64,000 bases of DNA from Acidibrevibacterium fodinaquatile (GCF_003352165.1 NZ_CP029176.1:3417501-3481500); one strand, 5' to 3'. Shown: positions 8,875-18,183, numbered from the stretch's first letter. The notes: generated from the letters alone by a model not told the origin. Made by a program: numbers and translations.

Positions 8875-10289
8875 CCGCGCCGCCAGGTGGTGCCGGCGGG
8901 CCCATCCTCGAGAATAATGCCAAGGGCCGCGAGGTCCTGGCGGATTTCATCGGCGCGGGCGAAGTTTTTCTCGCGCCGGGCTTGCGCGCGTTCGGCGATT
9001 CTTAGCTCGACCCCTTCGTCGGAAATTATTCCGCGCCAAGAAAAGCCCATTCTGCTCTCCGCGTGCATATGCACCGGTCCAATCGCGCCGACATTGGAGG
9101 TCGCTATCTTAAACCACTCATTGGGATCGGTTTGCAAAATCCCAAGCAAATCGCCGGCTTTCCGCAAACCCGTTGCCGCCGCCTGATCCCCTGCCAAGGC
9201 GGCGTCCGCGAGTTTATGCATCTCCGCGATCGCGCGCGGCGTGTTGAGGTCATCGCACAATGCCGCCATCACTCGCTCGGGGACGTCGCCCTCGGCGAGC
9301 GGCGCGGTTTTTTGCAAGGCGCGGTAGAAACGATCGAGTTCCCGCTTGGCTTCCATCAACGCCGCGTCGGAAAAATCCAGAACGCCGCGATAATGGGTGC
9401 GCAACAGCGCGAAGCGCACCGCCTCGCCCGGGGCGCGGGCGAGCAATTCCTCGACGGTGATGATATTGCCGAGGCTTTTCGACATTTTCTCGCCGCTCAC
9501 CAGCAGCATGCCGTTATGCAGCCAGACGCGGGCGAAATGGCTCCCGGGAAAAGCGCAGCAGCTCTGCGCGATCTCGTTTTCGTGGTGCGGAAACAAAAGA
9601 TCGCCGCCGCCGCCATGGATGTCGAAATCGGCGCCGAGATAGCGCCACGACATCGCCGAGCATTCGATATGCCAGCCCGGCCGCCCGCACCCCCAGGGGC
9701 TCTCCCAGCCCGGCAAGTCCGGAGGCGAGGGCTTCCACAGCACGAAATCGCCGGGATCGCGCTTATAGGGCGCGACCTCGACGCGGGCGCCGGCGCGAAG
9801 CTCCTCTGGGCTGCGGCCGGAAAGCCGGCCATAGTCGGGAAAACTCGCGACCGCGAAGAGAACATGGCCCGCCGCCTCATAGGCATGGCCGCCTTCGATC
9901 AGGCGCTCGATGAGGGTGATCATCTCAGCGATGTGCATCGTCGCGCGCGGCTCGATATCGGGCGGGGCGACGCCGAGGGCTGCCATGTCGCGATGATAGA
10001 GTTCGAGCGTGCGGGCGGTCAGCGCCGCGATCGGCTCGTGGTTCTCAGCGGCGCGGGCGTTGATCTTGTCGTCAACATCGGTGACGTTGCGAACATAGGT
10101 GAGGCTCGGATAGAGCCGGCGAAGAAGACGCGCGAGCACGTCGAACACCACCGCCGGGCGGGCATTGCCGATATGCGGCCGGTCATAAACCGTCGGGCCG
10201 CAGACATACATCCGCACATGGAGGGGATCGAGCGGGGTGAACCGCTCCTTGCGGCGGGTCAGGCTGTTGTGGAGGAAAAGCTCCGACAT
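8871..10289 (-). CDS. cysS: Cysteinyl-tRNA synthetase
   Basis: Class I synthetase charging tRNA-Cys, 472 aa from the [10 protein letters not shown] start. An ATG four codons upstream at 10301 is also open. The class I signature appears as [15 protein letters not shown], whose first Cys is a zinc ligand. HIECS and FPHHENE supply the remaining zinc-binding residues. KMSKSLGN is present about 225 residues after the HIGN motif. The C-terminal helical region ([19 protein letters not shown]) matches the family anticodon-binding end. It is translationally coupled to trmJ. Confidence 0.96.
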   Translation of the reverse strand: MSELFLHNSLTRRKERFTPLDPLHVRMYVCGPTVYDRPHIGNARPAVVFDVLARLLRRLYPSLTYVRNVTDVDDKINARAAENHEPIAALTARTLELYHRDMAALGVAPPDIEPRATMHIAEMITLIERLIEGGHAYEAAGHVLFAVASFPDYGRLSGRSPEELRAGARVEVAPYKRDPGDFVLWKPSPPDLPGWESPWGCGRPGWHIECSAMSWRYLGADFDIHGGGGDLLFPHHENEIAQSCCAFPGSHFARVWLHNGMLLVSGEKMSKSLGNIITVEELLARAPGEAVRFALLRTHYRGVLDFSDAALMEAKRELDRFYRALQKTAPLAEGDVPERVMAALCDDLNTPRAIAEMHKLADAALAGDQAAATGLRKAGDLLGILQTDPNEWFKIATSNVGAIGPVHMHAESRMGFSWRGIISDEGVELRIAERAQARREKNFARADEIRQDLAALGIILEDGPAGTTWRRG

Positions 10290-10363
10290 GGCTCCGATCA
10301 TCCGTGATCATCCGGCGCCGTTGTGGACGATGACGGGGGGGCAGGCAAGACGGCAGCGAGACG

Positions 10364-10396
10364 AAAAACGGCCCGATCCGTTGCCGGATCGGGCCG
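10364..10396 (-). terminator. Rho-independent terminator of the first porin gene
   Basis: A perfect 12-bp stem (10369-10380 with 10385-10396, CGGCCCGATCCG arms) with a 4-nt loop. On the reverse strand it is followed directly by five T (10368-10364). It lies 20 bp after the porin stop codon. Confidence 0.9.
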
Positions 10397-10415
10397 CGTC
10401 GTCAAGCCGCCAGCG

Positions 10416-11906
10416 TCAGTTGACGCGGGCGAGGGTCGGCAAGCCGAGCAGATCGGGGAGGGCAACGACGAGCATGCCGCCAACCTCGGTCGCGCTCTTG
10501 GTCTTGACGGTCGGCGCCGCGCCGCCGCCATTCGGGTTGATGATGTATTCGAAGAACGGCGCCAGCACGAGACCGGGCGCGATCACCGCGTTATAGGTGA
10601 CCTGTTCGATCTCCATGCTGTTCGCCAAGTGCGAATTGCCGGCGATCACCGTTCCGGTCTGATAGTTCACCAGTTCGTTGCCGAGCTTGTAGTATTCGCT
10701 GACGAAGTTCAGGCTGTCGTTAGGCCGCTGCGCGAACGGGCCGCGCCAGACCATGCCGGCGTCGATTTCGTCCTGGATCGGCACATAGCCGTTGACCATC
10801 GCTTCGACCTCACCAAAGAGGGTGATGCCGCGCTTGCTGTTCATATCCGGGCGATAGACCATCTGCGCCGCCTGCGCCCACACGCCCTCACGCGGGCCGC
10901 TGGAGGCGAAGCTCGTCAAGGGCGCGACCATGGTGCTCTTGTCGAACATATAGCCGGAGTAGTTATAGCCGGTGCTGTCATAGAAGCCGCCGACATCATA
11001 CTGGCTGGGATAGGAAGACGACGAGAAATCGGTCTTGTAGCCCATTTCCACGGGCACGAAGACGCCGTTGTCATGCGTCATCGAGAGGTTCCAGCCCTCA
11101 TTCGAGGCGTTGTAGAAGCCAGAGCCATCCGCCGCTTCCGCCGCGATGCGGAAATAGGTCTGCAGCGTCGGCTTGAAGCTGATGCGCCCGCCCCAGGCCG
11201 AAACCGGGTCCGCCGAGTTCGCGTCGTTGAAGTAGAAGAACGACGTGTTGGCGCAGGTGTAATCCACGAAGTTACAGGAGAAATCGAAGGTATCGAAATC
11301 ACCCAAATCGTTGATGCGCCCGACCAGGATCCGGATATGGTCGTTGAGCAGACTCTGATCCCAGTCCAACTCCGTGAGGCGGAACGCGTCGTTCGGGCCA
11401 TAGACGAAGGAATTGTCGAGCCCGACGCCAGCGCCCTTGCCATAGGCGTTCGGCCCCTGGCGGTCATCGACATAGAAATGGATCTGCGCGCCCTGGACGC
11501 CGGCGATCTTGTTCATGTCGAGATTGATGCCGAGCGTCGCGTCGCCATCCGAATAGGCGCCATTATTGAGGCCGCCGCCGGCGTTATAGTCGGTGATGTT
11601 GATGTAGCTGCCGTCGATATAGATACCCTTGTCGGCGAGCGCCTGGCCGAAGGATTTCCCGACCTGGAGATTGAACAGGAACCCATCCGGCTGCGGTGCC
11701 GCCGGCGCCGCGGTGCCGGCCGGCGCTTGGGAGTTATCCTGCGCGGTCTGCATCGGCTGGTCGTTGTCGTTGCGGGCATTGAGCAGCGCATTGAGATAGG
11801 CGGATTGTGCCTGCGCCTGGTGCGCGGCACCGAGCGCGAGAACCGCGACCGCAACCGCGCCAACCCAGGCCGGTGCGCGTCCACGCATTGTGTTTCGGTT
11901 GAACAT
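10416..11906 (-). CDS. OprB-type carbohydrate-selective porin, copy 1 of 3
   Basis: Outer-membrane beta-barrel porin, 496 aa. A signal peptide (residues 1-33, ending AHQAQA) precedes a 50-residue hydrophilic linker and the barrel. The OprB signature region is clear: GRINDLGDFDTFDFSCNF, with two Cys 8 residues apart likely bridging a loop, then SAWGGRISFKP. The last residues are LPTLARVN, without the usual terminal aromatic. The ribosome site GGAAGGGGAA is shared with copy 2. It is transcribed alone: it has its own promoter (12036-12064) and terminator (10364-10396). Substrate is presumably a sugar or polyol; that is inference from the family. Confidence 0.88.
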   Translation of the reverse strand: MFNRNTMRGRAPAWVGAVAVAVLALGAAHQAQAQSAYLNALLNARNDNDQPMQTAQDNSQAPAGTAAPAAPQPDGFLFNLQVGKSFGQALADKGIYIDGSYINITDYNAGGGLNNGAYSDGDATLGINLDMNKIAGVQGAQIHFYVDDRQGPNAYGKGAGVGLDNSFVYGPNDAFRLTELDWDQSLLNDHIRILVGRINDLGDFDTFDFSCNFVDYTCANTSFFYFNDANSADPVSAWGGRISFKPTLQTYFRIAAEAADGSGFYNASNEGWNLSMTHDNGVFVPVEMGYKTDFSSSSYPSQYDVGGFYDSTGYNYSGYMFDKSTMVAPLTSFASSGPREGVWAQAAQMVYRPDMNSKRGITLFGEVEAMVNGYVPIQDEIDAGMVWRGPFAQRPNDSLNFVSEYYKLGNELVNYQTGTVIAGNSHLANSMEIEQVTYNAVIAPGLVLAPFFEYIINPNGGGAAPTVKTKSATEVGGMLVVALPDLLGLPTLARVN

Positions 11907-12035
11907 CTATTCCCCTTCCCTCGGGTGATTTCGGAAACCTGATCCCGCGTAATCAAAGCCGGGCGATTTCGCCTCTTTCGATCACGCGACGCGAGGGGAG
12001 GCGTCTTCCCAAGAGGCCCACCTCTCGCAGGCGTG

Positions 12036-12064
12036 ATTAGAGGGCGGCGCCGGGGAAATTTGAA
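12036..12064 (-). promoter_or_regulatory. Predicted sigma70-type promoter of porin copy 1
   Basis: Reverse strand TTCAAA (12064-12059), a 17-bp spacer, then TCTAAT (12041-12036). The same boxes and spacing recur upstream of copy 2 although the surrounding sequence differs, which is the main support. The leader to the ATG would be about 120 nt. The rest of the 304-bp gap 11907-12210 holds only this promoter, the terminator of copy 2 and a short element near 12124-12143 that is partly shared with 13917-13936. Confidence 0.65.
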
Positions 12065-12158
12065 GAGGGAAATTCAGAACAAAATAAGAACATTCGCGTA
12101 GCGGGATAAAAAAGCCTCCGCCTGTGGCAAAAATGTCACAAAACAGACACGAAGACGG

Positions 12159-12186
12159 CCGGCTTCCCCATTGCTGGGGAAACCGG
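12159..12186 (-). terminator. Probable terminator of porin copy 2
   Basis: An 11-bp stem with one mismatch (12159-12169 with 12176-12186, arms CCGGCTTCCCC and GGGGAAACCGG) lies 25 bp after the porin stop. The downstream reverse-strand sequence is only moderately T-rich. Confidence 0.6.
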
Positions 12187-12210
12187 GTTCGTCGTCAGAT
12201 CAGGCGCGCG

Positions 12211-13701
12211 TCAGTTGACGCGGGCGAGGGTCGGCAGGCCGAGCAGATCGGGGAGTGCCACCTGCAGCATGCCACCCACTTGGGTCGCGTTCTTGATGCG
12301 GCCATTGGGGTCGGCGCCGCCGGTCACTGGGTTGACGATGTATTCCCAGAACGGGCCGATGGTGATGCCCGGCGCGATCGCGGCGTTATAGTTCACCTCG
12401 AGCAGCTCGACGCTGTTCGCGGCGTGGGTGTTGCCCGCCATTACCGTCCCGGTCTCATAGTTCACCAGCTCGTTGCCGAGCTTGTAGTATTCGCCGATGA
12501 TGTTGAGGTTGTCATGCGGCCGGCTGGCGAGTGGGCCCTGCCAGACCATGCCGGCGTCGATTTCGTCCTGGATCGGCACATAGCCGGTAACCATGGACTC
12601 GACCTCACCAAAGAGGGTGATGCCGCGCTTGCTGTTCATATCCGGGCGATAGACCATCTGCGATGCCTGCGCCCACACGCCCATGCGCGGCTGGTTGGTG
12701 CCGATGGTCGCCATCGGCTCCATCATGCCGGATTTGGCGAACATCATACCGGCGTAGTTATATTGCCCGCTGTCGTAAAAACCGCCGACGTCATACTGGC
12801 TCGGATAAGCGGAAGACGAGAAATCGGTCTTGTAGCCGACTTCGACCGGCACGAAGACGCCATTGTCATGCGTCATCGAAAGGTTCCAGCCTTCATTCGA
12901 GGCGTTATAGAACCCATCGCCATCCGAAGCCTCAGCGGCGATGCGGAAATAGGTCTGCAGCGTCGGCTTGAAGGTGATGCGCCCGCCCCAGGCCGAAACC
13001 GGGTCCGCCGAGTTGTTGTTGTCATAGTAGAAGAAGGACGTGTTGGCGCAGGTGTAATCCGTGAAGTTGCAAGCGAAATCGAAGGTATCGAAGTCACCCA
13101 GATCGTTGATTCGTCCGACCAGGATGCGGATATGATCGTTGAGCAGGCTCTGGTCCCAGTCCAACTCCGTCAGGCGGAAGGCGGCGTTGGGGCCATAGAC
13201 GAAGTTGTTGTCGAGCCCAAAGCCAGGATAATTGCCATAGGCGTTCTGGCCCTGCTGATCATCGACATAGAAATGGATCTGCGCGCCCTGAATGCCGGCG
13301 ATCTTGCCCATGTCGAGATTGATGCCGAGCGTCGCGTCACCATCGGAGGTGGTCCCGTTATGGAGGCCGCCGCCGACATTATCGCTGGTGATGTTGATGT
13401 AGCTGCCGTCGATATAGATGCCCTGATTGGCGAGCGCCTGGCCGATCGACTTGCCGACCTGGAGATTGAACAGATAACCATCCGATTGCGGCGCGTTGGC
13501 GGCGCCGTTGCCGACCGGCGCCTGAGACTGATCCTGCGCAGTCTGCATCGGCTGGTCGTTGTCGTTGCGCGCATTCAGGATTGCATTGAGATAGGCGGAT
13601 TGCGCCTGCGCCTGGTGCGCGGCACCGAGCGCCAGCACCGCGACGGTCACCGCGCCGACCCAAGCCGGTGCGCGTCCGCGCATTGTGTTTCGGTTGAACA
13701 T
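12211..13701 (-). CDS. OprB-type carbohydrate-selective porin, copy 2 of 3
   Basis: Second 496-aa paralogue, closest to copy 1: its first 40 residues differ by only a few substitutions and the last 14 (LPDLLGLPTLARVN) are identical. It carries the same OprB core (GRINDLGDFDTFDFACNF, two Cys) and the same conserved middle segment (GITLFGEVESMVTGYVPIQ). Differences cluster in predicted loops, for example QGQNAYGNYPGFGLDNN against QGPNAYGKGAGVGLDNS in copy 1, and the segment after FYDS. That suggests the copies differ in surface or eyelet specificity. It has its own promoter and terminator. Confidence 0.88.
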   Translation of the reverse strand: MFNRNTMRGRAPAWVGAVTVAVLALGAAHQAQAQSAYLNAILNARNDNDQPMQTAQDQSQAPVGNGAANAPQSDGYLFNLQVGKSIGQALANQGIYIDGSYINITSDNVGGGLHNGTTSDGDATLGINLDMGKIAGIQGAQIHFYVDDQQGQNAYGNYPGFGLDNNFVYGPNAAFRLTELDWDQSLLNDHIRILVGRINDLGDFDTFDFACNFTDYTCANTSFFYYDNNNSADPVSAWGGRITFKPTLQTYFRIAAEASDGDGFYNASNEGWNLSMTHDNGVFVPVEVGYKTDFSSSAYPSQYDVGGFYDSGQYNYAGMMFAKSGMMEPMATIGTNQPRMGVWAQASQMVYRPDMNSKRGITLFGEVESMVTGYVPIQDEIDAGMVWQGPLASRPHDNLNIIGEYYKLGNELVNYETGTVMAGNTHAANSVELLEVNYNAAIAPGITIGPFWEYIVNPVTGGADPNGRIKNATQVGGMLQVALPDLLGLPTLARVN

Positions 13702-13825
13702 CTATTCCCCTTCCCTCGGGTTGATCGAGAAACCCCTCCGCGACGATACCGGGTTTACCCTTGCCCTTCGCATCGCGGAACGATCCGTAGCTGTTACCGT
13801 GATAACGCCACCTATCGCACCTGTG

Positions 13826-13854
13826 ATTAGATATCGAACACCGATAAATTTGAA
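13826..13854 (-). promoter_or_regulatory. Predicted sigma70-type promoter of porin copy 2
   Basis: Reverse strand TTCAAA (13854-13849), a 17-bp spacer, then TCTAAT (13831-13826), exactly as upstream of copy 1. Flanking identity between the two copies is limited to the boxes, the adjacent ATTT/AAAT bases and the ribosome-site leader, so the boxes look selectively kept. Confidence 0.65.
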
Positions 13855-13930
13855 GGGGCGGAAATCACAAACGCGTGAGAATCGGGGGGATCTGCGGCGA
13901 GAAGGTCGCGCCCTGTTGCACAAATGCGAC

Positions 13931-13955
13931 ACCCGCCTTGCGGGGCAAGGCGGGT
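13931..13955 (-). terminator. Probable terminator of porin copy 3
   Basis: A perfect 11-bp stem (13931-13941 with 13945-13955, arms ACCCGCCTTGC) with a GGG loop, 28 bp after the stop of copy 3. Only a short T-run follows on the reverse strand. Confidence 0.65.
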
Positions 13956-13983
13956 GGTAGGGCGAAACGCCGTCGTTGGTCGG

Positions 13984-15474
13984 TTAGTTGACGCGGGCCA
14001 ATGTCGGCAAGCCGAGCAGATCAGGGAGGGTGAGCACGAGCTGGCCGCCAAACTGGGTCGCGTTCTTGACCCGCGCCGTCTCGGGCCCGGCATCGTTCGG
14101 GTTGACGATGTATTCGACGACTGGGCCGAGGGTGAGGCCCGGCGCCAGCGCCGCGTTATAGACCACTTCGAACACCTCCATGTCGGCCGCCATGTGCGTG
14201 TTGCCGGCGATGATGGTGCCGGTCTGATAATTCACCAGCGCGTTGCCCATTTTGTAGTATTCGCCGATGATGTTGAGGTTATCATGCGGCCGGCTGGCGA
14301 GCGGCCCCTGCCAGACCATGCCAGCGTCGATTTCGTCCTGGATCGGCACATAGCCGTTGACCATCGCCTCGACTTCACCAAAGAGGGTGATGCCGCGCTT
14401 GCTGTCCCTATCCGGGCGCCAGACCATCTGCGACGCCTGCGCCCACACGCCCTCGCGCGGCGCGCTGGTTGCGATGCTCGCCATTGGCTCGAGCAGGCCG
14501 GTCTTGGCGAAAAGCTGGCCGGAGTAATTATAGCCGGTATTGTCGTAGAAACCGCCGACGTCATACTGGCTCGGATAGGAAGACGACGAGAAATCAGTCT
14601 TGTAGCCGACTTCGAGCGGCAAGAAGACGCCGTTGTCACGCGTCATCGAGAGGTTCCAGCCCTCGTTCGCGCGGTTGTAGAAGCCGTCGCCGTCCGCCGC
14701 TTCCGCCGCGATGCGGAAATAGGTGGTGAGCGTCGGCTTGAAGGTGACGCGCCCGCCCCAGGCCGAGACCGGTGCCGCCGAATTGGCGTCGTTATTGTAG
14801 AAAAAGGCAGTATTGGCGCAGGTGAAGTCAGTGAAGTTGCAAGCAAAATCAAACGTGTCGAAATCGGGCAGATCGTTCATGCGGCCAATGATGAAGCGGA
14901 TATGATCGCCCAACACACTCTGATCCCAGGTCAGTTCCTGAAGCCGGAAAGCGGCGTTGGGACCATAGGTCTGATTGGTGTCGACGAGGCCGGTGCCGGT
15001 GTAGTCGCCGAAATTCGAGCCTTGGCGATCATCCACGTAAAAATGGATCTGCGCGCCCTGAACACCGGCGATTTTGTTCATGTCGAGATTGATGCCGAAC
15101 ACCGCGTCGCCATTGGGGATGGCGCCGGTGCGCGTGCCGCCGGAGACATTGTCGAGGGTGATGTTGGTATAGCTGCCATCGATATAGATACCCTGATCGG
15201 CGAGCGTCTGGCCGAACGATTTGGCAACTTGGAGGTTGAACAGATAGCCCTCCGACGGCGCCGGGTTCGCAACGGCGCTGCCGGCTGGCGCCTGGGAGGT
15301 ATCGTCCGCCGTCTGCAGCGGTTGATCGTGATCGGCTTGCGCCGCCTCCAGCGCGTGCAGATAAGCGGATTGGGCGCGGACCTCGCGGCTCGCGCCGAGC
15401 ATGACCCCGGTGATCACGATCGGCGCGACCCAGGCGGCCGCGCCACGGCGCGCGATGCTGTGCCAATGAAGCAT
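13984..15474 (-). CDS. OprB-type carbohydrate-selective porin, copy 3 of 3
   Basis: Third porin, again exactly 496 aa, and the most divergent. The signal peptide differs from the other two (starting MLHWHSIARRG). The OprB core is kept (GRMNDLPDFDTFDFACNF with two Cys), as is the C-terminal LPDLLGLPTLARVN. Its 5' leader has no similarity to those of copies 1 and 2, so it is probably expressed under a different signal. It lies divergent from epmB. Confidence 0.87.
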   Translation of the reverse strand: MLHWHSIARRGAAAWVAPIVITGVMLGASREVRAQSAYLHALEAAQADHDQPLQTADDTSQAPAGSAVANPAPSEGYLFNLQVAKSFGQTLADQGIYIDGSYTNITLDNVSGGTRTGAIPNGDAVFGINLDMNKIAGVQGAQIHFYVDDRQGSNFGDYTGTGLVDTNQTYGPNAAFRLQELTWDQSVLGDHIRFIIGRMNDLPDFDTFDFACNFTDFTCANTAFFYNNDANSAAPVSAWGGRVTFKPTLTTYFRIAAEAADGDGFYNRANEGWNLSMTRDNGVFLPLEVGYKTDFSSSSYPSQYDVGGFYDNTGYNYSGQLFAKTGLLEPMASIATSAPREGVWAQASQMVWRPDRDSKRGITLFGEVEAMVNGYVPIQDEIDAGMVWQGPLASRPHDNLNIIGEYYKMGNALVNYQTGTIIAGNTHMAADMEVFEVVYNAALAPGLTLGPVVEYIVNPNDAGPETARVKNATQFGGQLVLTLPDLLGLPTLARVN

Positions 15475-15540
15475 GGATTTGCCTTTTGAGAGATTGTCGA
15501 AGCGGGAGAAAAGCGATAAGCAAAGTGACGATAAAGCCCG

Positions 15541-15576
15541 TCGATATGTTTATATCGATATAGCCATGACGCGCAA
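15541..15576 (-). promoter_or_regulatory. Possible promoter and overlapping dyad for porin copy 3
   Basis: Reverse strand TTGCGC (15576-15571), a 16-bp spacer, and TATAAA (15554-15549). A 7-bp inverted repeat (TCGATAT, gttt, ATATCGA; 15541-15558) overlaps the -10 box and could be an operator. The boxes are plausible but have no second example to compare with. Confidence 0.4.
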
Positions 15577-15691
15577 GCGCCGGCGTCGGATAGCGCGAAA
15601 CGCGCGCGCGATTGCCGTCGGCTTGTTGCAAAATCGCCACAGCCGGGCCGGGCTGGCGCGCCCGCTTCGCCCTCTTTCCGGATCCTCAGCG

Positions 15692-16735
15692 ATGCCCAAT
15701 CCCGCCCCGCCGACACTTCGCGACGCCGCCTCCCTGGTCGCCGCCGGGTTGCTGCCGGCGGGTGCAGAAGCCGCCATCGCCGCTGTCAGCGCCACCTACG
15801 CGATCGCCATTCCGCCAACGCTCGCCGCCTTGATCGCGCAGCCGGACGACCCCATCGGCCGCCAATTCATCCCGAGCGCCGCCGAAGCCGTCACCGCGCC
15901 GCATGAGCGGCCAGACCCGATCGGTGATGAAGCGCTGTCACCGCTCAAGGGCATCGTCCATCGCTACCCCGACCGGGTGCTGCTGAAACCGCTCCTCGCC
16001 TGCCCGGTCTATTGCCGGTTCTGCTTCCGCCGTGAGCAGGTCGGGCCGGCCGGCGGGGTGCTGAGCGAGACCGAACTCGCCGCCGCCTTCGCCTGGATCG
16101 CGGCCCGCCCGGCGATCCGCGAGGTCATCCTCTCCGGCGGTGAGCCCTTGATGCTCGCGCCGCGCCGATTGCGCGCGATCTTGGCGGGCTTGGCCGCGAT
16201 CCCGCACGTCGAGACGCTCCGCCTCCATACCCGTTTCCCGATCGCCTGCCCCGAGCGCGTAACGCCGGCGCTGGCCGCGGCGCTGGAGGCCGAAAAGCCG
16301 CTGTTTCTCGTCATCCACGCCAATCACGCGCGCGAATTCGCGGCAGACGCGCGTGCCGCGCTGCGGCGCATCCAGACGCGTGGCATCCCGCTGCTCGGCC
16401 AATCGGTGCTGCTGCGCGGCGTCAATGACAGCGCCGACGCCCTGGAAGCGCTGTTTCGCGCCATGCTTGCCGCGCGCATAAAGCCTTATTATCTGCACCA
16501 GCTCGACCCGGCGCCGGGGACGGCGCGGTTTCACGTCCCGATCGAGGAGGGGCGGCGTCTGATGGCGGCCTTACGCGGGCGCATCAGCGGCTTGGCGCTG
16601 CCGACCTATATCCTCGACATCCCTGGTGGTTTCGGCAAAGTGCCGATCGGGCCCGAGTATCTGAGCGGCGAAGACCAGGTGCGCGACCCCTGGGGCAAAC
16701 CCCATCGCCTTGCCCCCGGCAGCGCTTCGGGCTAG
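15692..16735 (+). CDS. epmB: Radical-SAM lysine 2,3-aminomutase-like EF-P modification enzyme EpmB
   Basis: Converts lysine to beta-lysine for attachment to elongation factor P in its family, 347 aa. The radical-SAM cluster motif CPVYCRFC has Cys at 104, 108 and 111 (C-x3-C-x2-C). It is followed by EVILSGGEPLM and by PYYLHQLDPAPGTARF, a PLP-lysine region typical of the KamA/EpmB group. I chose ATG 15692 because similarity starts there, although the frame is open further upstream. The gene sits 51 bp before efp, as expected for EpmB. The ligase EpmA is not in the window. Confidence 0.85.
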   Translation: MPNPAPPTLRDAASLVAAGLLPAGAEAAIAAVSATYAIAIPPTLAALIAQPDDPIGRQFIPSAAEAVTAPHERPDPIGDEALSPLKGIVHRYPDRVLLKPLLACPVYCRFCFRREQVGPAGGVLSETELAAAFAWIAARPAIREVILSGGEPLMLAPRRLRAILAGLAAIPHVETLRLHTRFPIACPERVTPALAAALEAEKPLFLVIHANHAREFAADARAALRRIQTRGIPLLGQSVLLRGVNDSADALEALFRAMLAARIKPYYLHQLDPAPGTARFHVPIEEGRRLMAALRGRISGLALPTYILDIPGGFGKVPIGPEYLSGEDQVRDPWGKPHRLAPGSASG

Positions 16736-16786
16736 AGAGCCGCCTTCCATGCGCCCCCAGCCAGAGCAATCAGAGATCGAGAGACG

Positions 16787-17353
16787 ATGAAGCAGCAGGC
16801 AAACCAGATCCGCGCCGGCCAGGTGATCGAGCATGAAGGCCGGCGCTGGACTGTGCTCAAACAGCAGATCATCACCCCCGGCAAAGGCGGCGCCTTCATC
16901 CAGGTCGAAATGCGCGACCTCAAAACCGGCAACAAAACCAACGAGCGCTGGCGCACCGCCGACACCGTCGAGCGCCTGCTGACCGAGGAAAAGGAATACA
17001 CCTATTCCTATACCGACGGCACCAACCTGGTGCTGATGGACAATGAATCCTTCGAGCAGGCGATGGTGCCCGCCGATCTCCTTGGCGATGCCGCCCCCTT
17101 CTTGCAGGACAATATGCCGGTCACCGTCGATCTCGTGGAGGGGGAGCCGGTCGCGATCCACTTGCCGGCCTCCGTCGTGCTTGAGGTCGTCGAGGCCGAT
17201 CCGGTGGTCAAGGGCCAGACCGCCGCCTCGAGCTACAAGCCGGCGAAACTCTCCAATGGCGTGCGCACCATGGTGCCGCCCTTCATCGAGACCGGCGAGA
17301 AAATCGTCGTCCGCACCGAAGACGGCTCCTACGTCGAGCGCGCCAAAAGCTGA
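16787..17353 (+). CDS. efp: Elongation factor P
   Basis: Relieves ribosome stalling at polyproline stretches; 188 aa, normal length. The loop TPGKGGAF places the modifiable Lys at residue 33, the position that receives beta-lysine in EpmA/EpmB organisms. The three beta-barrel domains are complete and the end (FIETGEKIVVRTEDGSYVER) is canonical. A ribosome site (GAGAGACG) precedes the ATG. The stop overlaps the start of the monophosphatase (TGATG), so the three genes epmB-efp-IMPase probably form one operon. Confidence 0.96.
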   Translation: MKQQANQIRAGQVIEHEGRRWTVLKQQIITPGKGGAFIQVEMRDLKTGNKTNERWRTADTVERLLTEEKEYTYSYTDGTNLVLMDNESFEQAMVPADLLGDAAPFLQDNMPVTVDLVEGEPVAIHLPASVVLEVVEADPVVKGQTAASSYKPAKLSNGVRTMVPPFIETGEKIVVRTEDGSYVERAKS

Positions 17354-18183
17354 TGGCGCATGCGCTTTCCCCGCATCTGACGATCATGGCCAACGCCGCC
17401 CAAAAGGCGGCGCGGCGCCTGTTGCGGGATTTTAACGAGGTCGAGCAGCTTCAGGTCAGCGTCAAGGGCCCTTCCGATTTCGTCTCCCAGGCCGATCTCC
17501 GCTCGGAAGCGACCTTGCGCGAGGAACTCGGCCGCGCGCGACCGGGCTATGCCTTCCTGATGGAGGAATCGGGCGCCCATGGCAGCGAGAACTGGGCTTG
17601 GCGCTGGGTAGTCGATCCGCTGGACGGGACGACGAATTTCCTCCACGGCATTCCGCAATGGGCGATCAGCATCGGGCTCGAGCATCGCCTGCCCGATGGC
17701 AGCTCGGAAATCGCCGCCGGCCTGGTCTATGCCCCGGCGCTGAATGAAATGTTCTGGGCGGAAAAGGGCGGCGGCGCGTTTCTCAACGAACACCGCCTCC
17801 GGGTCTCGGCGCGGCGCGAACTGAAAGACGCGCTGTTCGCGACCGGCATCCCCTTCGCCAAGACCGGCGCCAGCGATCGCCTCGCCTTCGCCCGCGCGCT
17901 CGGCGCCTTGATGCCGCACATCGCCGGGATCCGCCGCTTCGGCGCCGCCGCCCTCGACCTCGCCTGGGTCGCGGCCGGGCGGTTCGACGGGTTCTGGGAA
18001 TTCGGTCTCCATCCTTGGGATATTACCGCCGGCATCCTGCTCGTGCGCGAGGCCGGCGGCTTCGCAACCGACCCCGAGGGCGGCGACCCACGCACCACCC
18101 GCCAAATCGTCGCCGCGAACGCGCATCTCTATCCGATTTTGCGCGAGCACGTCGCCGCCGCGCGCAATGCCGGTGGCCGATAG
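17353..18183 (+). CDS. Inositol monophosphatase family protein (SuhB-like)
   Basis: Mg-dependent phosphatase of the IMPase/SuhB family, 276 aa. The metal-binding motif WVVDPLDGTTNF is intact, preceded by an EES motif (FLMEESG). The C-terminal metal Asp is in LHPWDITAGILLVREAGG. It starts one base inside the efp stop. The family includes inositol-1-phosphatases, histidinol-phosphatases and NusB-associated SuhB; the SuhB-type DPLDGTTNF motif does not decide between them. Confidence 0.88.
   Translation: MAHALSPHLTIMANAAQKAARRLLRDFNEVEQLQVSVKGPSDFVSQADLRSEATLREELGRARPGYAFLMEESGAHGSENWAWRWVVDPLDGTTNFLHGIPQWAISIGLEHRLPDGSSEIAAGLVYAPALNEMFWAEKGGGAFLNEHRLRVSARRELKDALFATGIPFAKTGASDRLAFARALGALMPHIAGIRRFGAAALDLAWVAAGRFDGFWEFGLHPWDITAGILLVREAGGFATDPEGGDPRTTRQIVAANAHLYPILREHVAAARNAGGR

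Noticed and set aside
10323-15489. Three long plus-strand open frames (over 500 codons) opposite the porins
   Set aside because: They resemble each other only because the porin genes do. They have no signal peptide or domain, while the reverse strand gives clear OprB proteins with signals and terminators.
15692-16735. Catabolic lysine 2,3-aminomutase
   Set aside because: Possible by family, but the adjacency to efp and the length favour the EF-P modification enzyme EpmB.
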